19,166 bases of DNA. It comes from VBDM01 sp049663805. GTDB taxonomy: Bacteria > Pseudomonadota > Gammaproteobacteria > Burkholderiales > SG8-39. Below are positions 1 through 6,617 of this stretch, in pieces; within the stretch, counting starts at the first letter, position 1, and each line of letters begins with the position of its first letter. The translations under genes and the position numbers were made by a program. The stretch is taken from contig JBATEB010000130.1 in the NCBI GenBank assembly GCA_049663805.1, positions 1 to 19,166 of the forward strand, written 5' to 3'. A model generated the notes under the pieces. That model saw only the letters and a program-made list of their open reading frames with translations. It did no database searches and was not told where the DNA came from.

Positions 1-62
1 ATCCCCGCCGCACCGGCGGCCGGAACGAGGAGCGAGGCCGCGACCAGCGTCTCCGCGCTCAA
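1..62 (-). CDS. Start of next Mrp-operon gene (partial, runs off left edge)
   Basis: A reading frame opens with TTG at 62-60 and overlaps the stop (TGA, 61-59) of the mrpD-like gene as TTGA. It continues open to the window edge, reading about M-S-A-E-T-L-V-A-A-S-L-L-V-P-A-A-G, the hydrophobic beginning of a membrane protein. Overlapping stop/start pairs are the rule throughout this operon, which supports a real start here. By position the gene could be a second antiporter-like subunit (MrpD- or MrpA-N-type, NuoL/M/N family). Only 20 codons are visible, so the family is an inference from the neighbourhood. Confidence 0.55.
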   Translation of the reverse strand, partial: MSAETLVAASLLVPAAGAAG

Positions 63-1540
63 CGCAAGCCCTCCATCAGGAGCTGCGCGGCCTCGCGCGC
101 GGCGCCGGCGTTCCAGCGCGTGTCCAGTCCGAAATACACGCAGGCCGCGACCAGGGCGAGTGCGGGGACCAGCATCGCCGCAGGCGCCTCGCCTTTGCTC
201 ACGGACAAATCCCCCGCCTCGCTCAGGTACGCCGCTTCGACGAAGCGCCAGACGTAGGCGAGCGAGATCAGCGACGATCCCACGACCAGGGCGGCGAGCC
301 ACCAGGCGCCGAGCTCGATCGACCCGAGCACCAGGTACCACTTGGACACGAAGCCGGCCGTCGCCGGCACGCCCACCAGCGACAGCCCCGCGACGACGAT
401 GCCGAACGCCGTGAGCGGCATGCGGGTCGACAGGCCGGCGACCGCGGCGAAATCGGTGCGCCCGGCGCGCAGCGCGACGCCCCCCAGCAGCATGAACAGC
501 GCGCCCTTGGTGACGCCGTGATTGAACAGGTGCGCGATTGCCGCGGTCAACCCCGGCTCGTTGGACAGGGCGACGCCGAAAATGATGTAACCGATCTGCG
601 CGACGCTCGAGTACGCGAACATCCTTTTGAGATCGGTCTGGAAAACCGCGACCAGCGAGGCGACGAGAATCGCGAGGGTGGAAAGCGCGAGCAGAATCTC
701 GCGCATCGGCAGCTCATCGAAAAGCAGCGACGGGTCGAACACCGTGAAGTAGAACCGCATCAGCACGTAGACCGACACCTTGGTCGCGGTCGCGGCGATG
801 AAGGCGACGATCGCCGAAGGCCCGTAGGCGTAGGCGTTGGGGAGCCAGAAATGCACCGGGAACATCGCGAGCTTCAGGCCGATTCCCGCCGAGATGAAGG
901 CGAGCGCCGCAAGCACCGGGCGCAGATCCTCCACTTCGGTGAGCCTCTCGGCCATGTCGGCCAGATTGAGGGTGCCGGTCGAGAGATAGAGCAGGCCGAC
1001 GCCGATCACGTAGAAAGTCGCGCCGATCGTCCCCATGACCAGGTACTGATAGGAGGCGAGCAAAGCCTGGCGGCGGCGCCCGAGGGCGATCAGCACGTAG
1101 GTCGAAAGCGAGGAGATCTCCAGGAATACGAACAGGTTGAAGGCGTCGCCCGTCGCCGCGATGCCGAGAAGGCCGGCGAAGCACAGCGCGAACATCGCGT
1201 AAAACAGGTAGTGCAGCTCGCCGGGAATCTCCGCGGCCACGCTGACGCGTGCGTAGGGAATCACCACGGACGCGACCGCCGCCACCAGGACCAGCATGAA
1301 GGCGTTGAAGGCGTCGATGCGGTACTCGATGCCCCAGGGCGGCTCCCAGCTGCCGATCGCGTAGGAAATGGGACCGTCCGCGGCGACCTGGGCGGCAAGG
1401 CTGAGAGCGATCGCGAGCGCGCTCCAACTCACCGCCAGCGCCACCCCCCAGGCGAAGCCGCCGCGCCGCACCAGCACGATCAAGGGCGCGGCGAGCAGGG
1501 GCAAAACGACCAGCAGAACGGGGAGATGCGAGCCGATCAC
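59..1540 (-). CDS. mrpD: Mrp/Mnh-type antiporter subunit D (proton-conducting NuoM/N-like transporter)
   Basis: A 493-residue, very hydrophobic protein of the proton-antiporter family shared by complex I subunits NuoL/M/N and Mrp A/D. It carries the family's ion-path residues: a glutamate in an early helix (E141 in FVFLEISS), a lysine near residue 223 (GLKLAMFPVHFWLP), the FPVHFWLPNAY segment with H230, and a second lysine at 254 (ATATKVSVY). The length is normal for MrpD. The start is GTG at 1540-1538, overlapping the mrpC stop as GTGA, so the two are probably translationally coupled. In the Mrp complex it is one of the membrane subunits moving H+ against Na+ or another cation. A subunit of a membrane-bound hydrogenase or related complex is an alternative, but no hydrogenase genes are visible. 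Confidence 0.9.
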   Translation of the reverse strand: MIGSHLPVLLVVLPLLAAPLIVLVRRGGFAWGVALAVSWSALAIALSLAAQVAADGPISYAIGSWEPPWGIEYRIDAFNAFMLVLVAAVASVVIPYARVSVAAEIPGELHYLFYAMFALCFAGLLGIAATGDAFNLFVFLEISSLSTYVLIALGRRRQALLASYQYLVMGTIGATFYVIGVGLLYLSTGTLNLADMAERLTEVEDLRPVLAALAFISAGIGLKLAMFPVHFWLPNAYAYGPSAIVAFIAATATKVSVYVLMRFYFTVFDPSLLFDELPMREILLALSTLAILVASLVAVFQTDLKRMFAYSSVAQIGYIIFGVALSNEPGLTAAIAHLFNHGVTKGALFMLLGGVALRAGRTDFAAVAGLSTRMPLTAFGIVVAGLSLVGVPATAGFVSKWYLVLGSIELGAWWLAALVVGSSLISLAYVWRFVEAAYLSEAGDLSVSKGEAPAAMLVPALALVAACVYFGLDTRWNAGAAREAAQLLMEGLR

Positions 1541-1914
1541 CGTTCTGCCCGGCGGGGTTCGTCTTCCGCGTCCTTTGCGAGAATTTCGTCCTCTTCGATC
1601 GAACCGTAGGCTTCGCGGATGCGCACCACGATCGCCAATCCGAGCGCCAGGGTCGCCACGCCGACGACGATCGCGGTCAGGATCAGCACGTGCGGCAGCG
1701 GGTTCGAATAGGTGCGGAAGCCATCGGCGATGATCGGAGCGGTCCCGCCGATCAGCTTCCCGGGAGCGATATAGAGGAGGTACACCGAGGTCTGGAAGAT
1801 GCCCAGGCCCACCAGCTTCTTCACCAGGTTGCCGCGCGCGATGACGATATAGACGCCGGCGATCATCAGGAACACCGTCACGAAATAACTGTAATGGCCG
1901 GCGAACGTGGTCAT
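1537..1914 (-). CDS. mrpC: Mrp/Mnh antiporter subunit C (NuoK-like)
   Basis: A 125-residue protein of the NuoK/MrpC family, with three predicted membrane helices. The family signature near residues 71-87, NPLPHVLILTAIVVGVA, corresponds to the usual (D/N)PLPQALVLTAIVI segment. The tail after residue 100 is charged and acidic and probably lies in the cytoplasm. The start is ATG at 1914-1912, overlapping the mrpB stop as ATGA. Its own stop is shared with the GTG start of mrpD. The same frame stays open upstream into mrpB, but that extension is a shadow: the NuoK-like homology begins at this ATG. Within the complex MrpC packs between the antiporter-like subunits. Confidence 0.9.
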   Translation of the reverse strand: MTTFAGHYSYFVTVFLMIAGVYIVIARGNLVKKLVGLGIFQTSVYLLYIAPGKLIGGTAPIIADGFRTYSNPLPHVLILTAIVVGVATLALGLAIVVRIREAYGSIEEDEILAKDAEDEPRRAER

Positions 1915-2339
1915 GCGTCGAGGTCGCGGCCGCGACCGGCGAACATGTAGAAAATCTTGAGCATCACGCCCGACACCGTCACCGCCACCCCGACCTCGAC
2001 CCAGAAGATTCCGCGCTCCTGCCCGTGCGCGGAGTCCGGCGAAAGCACGAAATAGTCGAGGTAGTTGCCTCCCAGCAGGATCCCGGCCACGCCGACCGAG
2101 GCGTAGATGAGGACCCCCGCGGCCACCATCGACTCGACGATCCTCTCCGGAACCAGGCTGCGCGCCGCGGGCAGCCCGTAGATGAGCGCATAGAAGATCA
2201 CCGCGGCAGCGCCGATCACCCCGGCCTGGAAACCGCCGCCCGGCCCGAAGTCGCCGTGGAACTGCACGTAGAGCGCGAACAGCAGCATGAACGGAATGAG
2301 CAGCTTTCCCACCACCCGCAGGACGAGGTCGCGTCTCAC
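1911..2339 (-). CDS. mrpB: Mrp/Mnh antiporter subunit B (MnhB domain)
   Basis: A 142-residue membrane protein with the MnhB domain. The diagnostic loop FHGDFGPGGGFQAG lies at residues 27-40 between the first two helices, followed by VIGAAAVIFYAL. The usual four-helix plan and length are present. The start is GTG at 2339-2337, overlapping the stop of the preceding gene as GTGA. The stop overlaps the mrpC start. MrpB is a small structural subunit of the antiporter, required in characterised Mrp systems but not itself an antiporter-type channel. Confidence 0.92.
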   Translation of the reverse strand: MRRDLVLRVVGKLLIPFMLLFALYVQFHGDFGPGGGFQAGVIGAAAVIFYALIYGLPAARSLVPERIVESMVAAGVLIYASVGVAGILLGGNYLDYFVLSPDSAHGQERGIFWVEVGVAVTVSGVMLKIFYMFAGRGRDLDA

Positions 2340-2854
2340 CGCTTGTCACCGTTCTTGCGGCGTCGGCGCAGCAGGGCGATCACCCCGGCGCCGGCGGTGA
2401 ACACCACGGTCGTTTCTCCGAGCGTGTCGTAGCCGCGGTAACTCGCCAGCACCGCGGTGACGACGTTGGGCACGCCGGTTTGCTCGACCGCGCCCGCGAG
2501 GTACTCCGGCACCACGTGGGTGTGAATGGGCGCGGACGGATCGGAGAAAGCGGGCAGGCCGAGCGTGCCGTAGACGATGAGCCCGCCGATGACCATCGCC
2601 GCCAGCAACGGCAGGAGCGGGCGGCGCAGCGGCTTCGTTTCCTCCCCTCCGCACAGGTACAGCGCGCCGAGCAGCAGCACGGTCGAAACGCCCGCGCCCA
2701 CCGAGGCTTCGGTCATCGCCACGTCCACCGCGTCGAGCGCGACCAGCGCCGTCGCCATCAGAAAGCTGTAGATGCCGGAGAGCACCACCACCGAAAAGAG
2801 ATTGCGCTGCAGGACGATCGCGAGCGCCGCGACCATCATCAGCGTCAGCAGCAC
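2336..2854 (-). CDS. DUF4040 + MbhE-domain protein (detached C-terminal part of MrpA)
   Basis: A 172-residue membrane protein equivalent to the C-terminal part of MrpA/MnhA, or to MbhD plus MbhE of membrane-bound hydrogenases. Residues about 1-70 match DUF4040 (DVAMTEASVGAGVSTVLL, with E49). Residues about 75-160 match the MbhE part, with VVTAVLASYRGYDTLGETTV at 131-150. The start is GTG at 2854-2852, 8 bp after the mrpG stop. In classical Mrp operons this region is fused to a large NuoL-like domain; here it stands alone, so the NuoL-like part of MrpA must be another gene, perhaps the one cut by the left edge or one beyond it. The family call is secure; the split arrangement is read directly from the sequence. 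Confidence 0.85.
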   Translation of the reverse strand: MLLTLMMVAALAIVLQRNLFSVVVLSGIYSFLMATALVALDAVDVAMTEASVGAGVSTVLLLGALYLCGGEETKPLRRPLLPLLAAMVIGGLIVYGTLGLPAFSDPSAPIHTHVVPEYLAGAVEQTGVPNVVTAVLASYRGYDTLGETTVVFTAGAGVIALLRRRRKNGDKR

Positions 2855-2862
2855 GTTGACGA

Positions 2863-3192
2863 TCAGCGCTTCGATGGCTCCTCCTCCGGCTTCGCCAGCA
2901 AGGGCGCGACGCCCCGCTCGAGCGCCGCCTTGACGAGCGCGTGGGTCGCCGTCGGGCTGGTGAAGAACACCAGCATGCCGATGATCGCGAGCTTGACCGC
3001 GACGAGCGAGAGCCCCGCCTGAAGCGTCATGCCCGCCAGCAGCAGCGCGGCGCCCAGGGTATCGGTGACGCTCGCCGCGTGCACCCGCGTGTAGAAGTCG
3101 GGCATGCGCAGCAGTCCGAGGGCGCCGATCACGGCGAAGGCGCTCCCCGCGGCGATCAGCGCCCAGCTCGCCAGGTCGACCGCGACGCTCAC
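2863..3192 (-). CDS. mrpG: Mrp/Mnh antiporter subunit G (PhaG/MnhG family)
   Basis: A 109-residue protein with the MnhG/PhaG signature LGLLRMPDFYTRVHAASVTD, followed by TLGAALLLAGM, and three predicted helices. Length is typical. The start is GTG at 3192-3190, overlapping the mrpF stop as GTGA. It is a small subunit needed for assembly of the antiporter complex. The C-terminal tail (KPEEEPSKR) is charged and probably cytoplasmic. Confidence 0.92.
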   Translation of the reverse strand: MSVAVDLASWALIAAGSAFAVIGALGLLRMPDFYTRVHAASVTDTLGAALLLAGMTLQAGLSLVAVKLAIIGMLVFFTSPTATHALVKAALERGVAPLLAKPEEEPSKR

Positions 3193-3470
3193 GGGGAAGG
3201 CTCCTCCTCGCCCGGGGTGCCGAGGTCGCCGTGGCGGAAGAACTTCAGCACGGCGATCGTCCCGACGACGTTGAGCAGGCCGTAGGTGATCGCGAGGTCG
3301 AGAAAATCCGGCCGGCCGTTGAGAAAACCGATCGCGGCGAGCAGCAGCATGACCGCGGTGCCTATGGTGTTTCCCGCCTGCGCGCGGTCGAAGACGGTCG
3401 GGCCCAGGACCGCGCGCGCGAGCGCGAGGCCGAGCACCACGAGAAGCGCAGCGATCGCCAGGACGAACAT
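3189..3470 (-). CDS. mrpF: Mrp/Mnh antiporter subunit F
   Basis: A 93-residue three-helix protein of the MrpF/PhaF family. The conserved line RAVLGPTVFDRAQAGNTIG is present, followed by DLAITYGLLNVVGTIAVLKF. The start is ATG at 3470-3468, overlapping the mrpE stop by one base (TGATG). The acidic tail ends at the start of mrpG. MrpF subunits in some species have been linked to bile-salt and cholate efflux, but nothing here points to that; antiporter subunit is the safe call. Confidence 0.9.
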   Translation of the reverse strand: MFVLAIAALLVVLGLALARAVLGPTVFDRAQAGNTIGTAVMLLLAAIGFLNGRPDFLDLAITYGLLNVVGTIAVLKFFRHGDLGTPGEEEPSP

Positions 3471-3946
3471 CAGCCGCCTCGCTCGAAGCGCCGCACGCGG
3501 CGATCCATTTCGCTGTCGAGGACGCTTGCGGCGCCCGCGGCGGTGAGGGCGTGCACGACGAACTCCTCCGGCTTGGCCTCCACCGTGATGGTGCCGGGGG
3601 TCAGCGTGATCGAATTGGCGTGGGTGACGAGGCCGACGCTGCTCTCCTGCATGGGCTTGAAGCGCGTCATCGTCGGGCTGATGGGCAGGCGCGGATCAAC
3701 GATGATCCGCGTCACGCCCCACGCCGCCTTGGCGATTTCCTTCGCCAGCCAGGACCAGTACGCCAACGCAACCGCACCGAGGTGAAAGGGCTGCCCCTCG
3801 CGGTCGGCGACCTCCATGCGGACCGCCACCCGCGCGACCCAGTACGCCGAAACCAGTCCCGAGCCGAGGAGAAACGGCGTGAACAGCCCCGAGAGCAAGA
3901 CCCAGAAGGCGAAGAGCACGACGGTGAGAAACAGCGTGTGGCGCAT
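3470..3946 (-). CDS. mrpE: Mrp/Mnh antiporter subunit E, first gene of the operon
   Basis: A 158-residue protein of the MrpE family: two N-terminal membrane helices (FLTVVLFAFWVLLSG and following), then a soluble domain with the conserved segment ANSITLTPGTITVEA and the VVHAL motif. The reading frame is open upstream to 4066, but the ATG at 3946-3944 is chosen because a good ribosome binding site (AAGGA, about 3958-3962) precedes it and family homology starts there. It is the first gene of the E-F-G-(DUF4040/MbhE)-B-C-D series, unlike the classical A-B-C-D-E-F-G order. A candidate extended -10 promoter lies about 75 bp upstream. Confidence 0.9.
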   Translation of the reverse strand: MRHTLFLTVVLFAFWVLLSGLFTPFLLGSGLVSAYWVARVAVRMEVADREGQPFHLGAVALAYWSWLAKEIAKAAWGVTRIIVDPRLPISPTMTRFKPMQESSVGLVTHANSITLTPGTITVEAKPEEFVVHALTAAGAASVLDSEMDRRVRRFERGG

Positions 3947-4019
3947 GTTCGTTCTTCCTTGGAGTCCTCGACCCGGACCTGGCGTCCCCGGGAATTTCCG
4001 GCCTCGCGAGAGCGCCGGG

Positions 4020-4028
4020 ATTGTAACA
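4020..4028 (-). promoter_or_regulatory. Candidate extended -10 promoter of the mrp operon
   Basis: On the minus strand the sequence reads TGTTACAAT, an extended -10 element (TGN + TACAAT, 5 of 6 matches to TATAAT). No convincing -35 hexamer lies 16-18 bp upstream, which an extended -10 tolerates. It would give a leader of about 65 nt before mrpE. This is a pattern match only. Confidence 0.35.
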
Positions 4029-4062
4029 TCGAGACCGCCGAATACCGCCGGCGCGCCGGGCC

Positions 4063-4221
4063 TCAACTTTTTCCCTGGGCGCCCTCGCCCGTCGGCGTCG
4101 ACCTGCGCCGCCGTTCGTCCGCGCGGCGCAGGAACTCCAGGAGTTCCACGATGAGCCCGTCGCCGAGCGCGTCGATCGCCTGGTGATGGATCGAGGTGAC
4201 CTCGTGCTCACGCGGCGTCAG
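4063..4221 (-). CDS. Possible small protein (52 aa) with CTG start, unrecognised
   Basis: Directly after lutC a frame of 52 codons opens with CTG (4221-4219), which overlaps the lutC stop as CTGA, mirroring the ATGA/GTGA/TTGA overlaps used by neighbouring genes. The product would be charged and largely helical (HQAIDALGDGLIVELLEFL, then RRADERRRRS) and ends at TGA 4065-4063. Third codon positions in this frame are almost all G or C, as in the true genes nearby, which favours coding. No ATG, GTG or TTG start is present in frame except an internal GTG giving 28 residues. I do not recognise a family. It could instead be the decayed end of a gene. Confidence 0.35.
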   Translation of the reverse strand: MTPREHEVTSIHHQAIDALGDGLIVELLEFLRRADERRRRSTPTGEGAQGKS

Positions 4222-4871
4222 CCGCGCAGGATGACGACGTGCACCCGATACGGGCCGTGCGCCCCGAGAACGATCTGCTGGTCGATGTCGGCGGTGCGCG
4301 AGGGTCCCGAGACGAAGTTCACGACGCGCGGCAGGCCGCCGAATTCCGCGCGCGCGAGCCCCCAGGCGTCCTCCATGTGCGCCACGATGCGCGCCGCGGG
4401 CACGATCGCGACGTGCGTCTCGGGCAGCAGGCTGACCGTCGCGGGGGTGTCGGGGCCCGAGGCGAGCACGAGCGTGCCGGTCTCCGCGATGGCGGCGAAG
4501 ACGCCGGTGACCCCGACCGCATCGCTGTCCTGCGCCGCGCGCGGCTCGAGGGCGACCCCGGCGCCCTTCCAGTCGAGGTCGGCGAGCTGCGGCCACACGC
4601 AGCCGGATAGGGGGAGATTTCCCGCCCTGAGATAGCGCGCGACCGCCGCCGGAACGTCCGCCGTTCCGGCCGCCTCGTCGCAGGTGCAGAGCAAGGCCTC
4701 CGCGCGGGAGCGGAACCGCGCGACGCGGTCGTCTTCGACCGGCGGCAGCGTCCCGCGCGGATGCGCGCGAAGGTAGGTGTCGATCGCCGCACGCTCGGCC
4801 GGCGCCGGGCGGCTGCCGCCGCGGCCCTGCGCCTTGCGGATGCGGGAAAGAATCTTCTCGCGAGCGCTCAT
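4218..4871 (-). CDS. lutC: LutC/YkgG-family LUD-domain protein
   Basis: A 217-residue LUD-domain protein. Family marks are EGT-like ETGTLVLAS at 130-138, LPETHVAIV at 149-157, and the C-terminal SGPSRTADIDQQIVLGAHGP at 188-207. LutC acts with LutA (cysteine-rich) and LutB (iron-sulfur) in oxidising L-lactate to pyruvate. Neither partner is in this window, so it is an orphan here and its substrate is open. The start is ATG at 4871-4869, with a purine-rich GAGGGA immediately before it. It follows pntB by 52 bp on the same strand, across a strong hairpin, so co-transcription is possible but attenuated. Confidence 0.88.
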   Translation of the reverse strand: MSAREKILSRIRKAQGRGGSRPAPAERAAIDTYLRAHPRGTLPPVEDDRVARFRSRAEALLCTCDEAAGTADVPAAVARYLRAGNLPLSGCVWPQLADLDWKGAGVALEPRAAQDSDAVGVTGVFAAIAETGTLVLASGPDTPATVSLLPETHVAIVPAARIVAHMEDAWGLARAEFGGLPRVVNFVSGPSRTADIDQQIVLGAHGPYRVHVVILRG

Positions 4872-4886
4872 TCCCTCGCCCCTGCT

Positions 4887-4921
4887 TGCCTCGCCCCCGC
4901 CCTCTCCCGGAGGGAGAGGGG
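4887..4921. repeat. Palindromic intergenic element / hairpin between pntB and lutC
   Basis: A perfect 9-bp inverted repeat, CCCTCTCCC (4900-4908) and GGGAGAGGG (4912-4920), with a 3-nt apex GGA, is flanked by the C-rich tract GCCTCGCCCCCGC. Such CTCTCCC-GGAG-GGGAGAGG elements are common interspersed intergenic palindromes in GC-rich proteobacteria. On the minus strand it lies just after the pntB stop, so it could end or attenuate transcription or protect the 3' end, although no U-tract follows. Confidence 0.55.
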
Positions 4922-4923
4922 GT

Positions 4924-6327
4924 TCAGTCGAGGGCCTTCACCATGTCATCGACTATTTTCTTGGCGTCGCCGAACACCATCATCGTCTTTTCCATGTAGA
5001 AAAGCGGGTTGTCCAGCCCGGCATAGCCCGAGGCCATGGTGCGCTTGTTGACGAGCACGGTGCGCGCCTTCGCCACCTCGAGGATGGGCATGCCGTAGAT
5101 CGCGCTGCCCTTTTCGTGCGCCAGCGGATTCACCACGTCGTTCGCGCCGAGCACCAGCGCCACGTCCGCCGTGCCGAACTCGCCGTTGATGTCGTCCATT
5201 TCGAACACCTGGTCGTAGGGCACCTCGGCCTCCGCCAGGAGCACGTTCATGTGGCCCGGCATGCGGCCGGCCACCGGGTGGATGGCGTAGCGCACGACCA
5301 CGCCCTTGGCGGCGAGCTTGGCGGCCATCTCCTTCACCGCGTGTTGCGCACGCGCCACCGCCAGGCCATACCCCGGAACGATGATGACGTTCTCGGCGTT
5401 CGCCATCAGGTAGGCGGCGTCCTCGGCCGAACCCGAGCGCACCGTCTTGTCCCCCGCGCCCGCGGCCGCCGCGCCTTCCGCGGCGCCGAAGCCGCCGAGG
5501 ATCACGCTGATGAACGAGCGGTTCATGGCCCGGCACATGATGTAGCTGAGGATCGCGCCCGAGGAGCCGACCAGCGACCCGGCGATGATCAGCATCGGGT
5601 TGTTGAGCGAGAAGCCGATGCCGGCCGCGGCCCAGCCGGAGTAGCTGTTCAGCATCGAGATCACCACCGGCATGTCGGCGCCGCCGATGGGAATGATGAT
5701 GAGCACGCCGAGCAGGAAAGCCACGGCGGTCATGACGAGGAACGGCGTCCACGCCTTCTCCGGCGAGAGGAAGAAGGCCGCGCCGAAGCCGATCATCACC
5801 AGCGCCAGCGCCAGGTTCACCACGTGCTGTCCGGGAAACACCACCGGGGCGCTGGAGAACAGGCGGAATTTCTTTCCCAGGCCGGCGAGCTTGCCGAAGG
5901 CGATGACGGAGCCGGAGAACGTGATCGCCCCGACGAAAGTCCCGATGAAGAGCTCCAGCCGATTGCCCACGGGGATACTCTGCGGCAGGCCGAAGGACAC
6001 CGGGTTGTTCACCACCGCCACGGCGATCAGCACCGCGGCCATGCCCACCAGCGAGTGCATGGCGGCGACCAGCTCGGGCATCTGCGTCATCTGCACGCGG
6101 CGCGCGACCAGCGCCCCGATCGCGCCGCCCGCCAGCATCGCCATGAGAATGATGTCGATGCGGCCTTTCGCCACCACCGCGAGCGTGGTGAGCACCGCAA
6201 CCGCCATGCCGGCGATGCCGAACAGGTTGCCGCGGCGCGCGCTCTCGGGGTGCGACAGCCCTTTCAGCGCCAGGATGAAGCACACCGACGCCACCAGATA
6301 CCACAGGGCGACGAGGTTGGCGCTCAT
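4924..6327 (-). CDS. pntB: NAD(P) transhydrogenase subunit beta
   Basis: A 467-residue protein: an N-terminal membrane domain of several helices (about 1-260) and a C-terminal NADP(H)-binding domain III. Domain III shows the fingerprint GYGLAVARAQ at 319-328 and the NADP-contacting VLVNKRTMASGYAGLDNP around 425-440. Length matches PntB (about 460-480). The enzyme couples proton entry to hydride transfer from NADH to NADP+, supplying NADPH. The start is ATG at 6327-6325, overlapping the pntAB stop as ATGA, with an AGGAAG-type ribosome binding site upstream. Confidence 0.97.
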   Translation of the reverse strand: MSANLVALWYLVASVCFILALKGLSHPESARRGNLFGIAGMAVAVLTTLAVVAKGRIDIILMAMLAGGAIGALVARRVQMTQMPELVAAMHSLVGMAAVLIAVAVVNNPVSFGLPQSIPVGNRLELFIGTFVGAITFSGSVIAFGKLAGLGKKFRLFSSAPVVFPGQHVVNLALALVMIGFGAAFFLSPEKAWTPFLVMTAVAFLLGVLIIIPIGGADMPVVISMLNSYSGWAAAGIGFSLNNPMLIIAGSLVGSSGAILSYIMCRAMNRSFISVILGGFGAAEGAAAAGAGDKTVRSGSAEDAAYLMANAENVIIVPGYGLAVARAQHAVKEMAAKLAAKGVVVRYAIHPVAGRMPGHMNVLLAEAEVPYDQVFEMDDINGEFGTADVALVLGANDVVNPLAHEKGSAIYGMPILEVAKARTVLVNKRTMASGYAGLDNPLFYMEKTMMVFGDAKKIVDDMVKALD

Positions 6328-6617
6328 TTCTTCTTCCTGAACATCTCGAGCATGCGCCGCGTGACGAGGAAGCCGCCCGCGACGTTGACCGAAGCGAGGC
6401 CCACGGCGAGCGCGCCGGTCAGCGAGCCGAAGTCGAGCGTCTGCGCGCCGGCGGCGAGAATCGCGCCGACGATGATCACCGAGGAAATGGCGTTGGTGAC
6501 GCTCATGAGCGGGGTGTGCAGCGCCGGGGTCACGTTCCAGATCACGTGATAGCCGACGAACACCGCCAGCACGAAGACGATGAGGTTGATGACGGTGGGA
6601 TCGACGGCTTCGGTCAT
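6324..6617 (-). CDS. pntAB: NAD(P) transhydrogenase subunit alpha-2 (membrane part)
   Basis: A 97-residue membrane protein with three to four helices, corresponding to the C-terminal membrane segment of E. coli PntA. Typical features are FVLAVFVGYHVIWNVTPALH, TPLMSVTNAISSVIIVGAI and the positively charged end RRMLEMFRKKK. The start is ATG at 6617-6615, overlapping the pntAA stop as ATGA; the stop overlaps pntB. The separate gene shows that the alpha subunit is split in two here, as in many bacteria such as Rhodospirillum. The same frame extends upstream, but that part is the shadow of pntAA. Confidence 0.95.
   Translation of the reverse strand: MTEAVDPTVINLIVFVLAVFVGYHVIWNVTPALHTPLMSVTNAISSVIIVGAILAAGAQTLDFGSLTGALAVGLASVNVAGGFLVTRRMLEMFRKKK

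Noticed and set aside
59..1609. Long plus-strand frames (for example 518-1609) opposite mrpD
   Set aside because: Antisense of a membrane protein gene, giving Arg/Gln/His-rich nonsense; mrpD motifs are intact on the minus strand.
4777..6549. 590-codon plus-strand frame opposite pntB
   Set aside because: Antisense shadow caused by high G/C in third codon positions; composition is His/Arg/Asp-rich low-complexity and the opposite strand encodes clear PntB.
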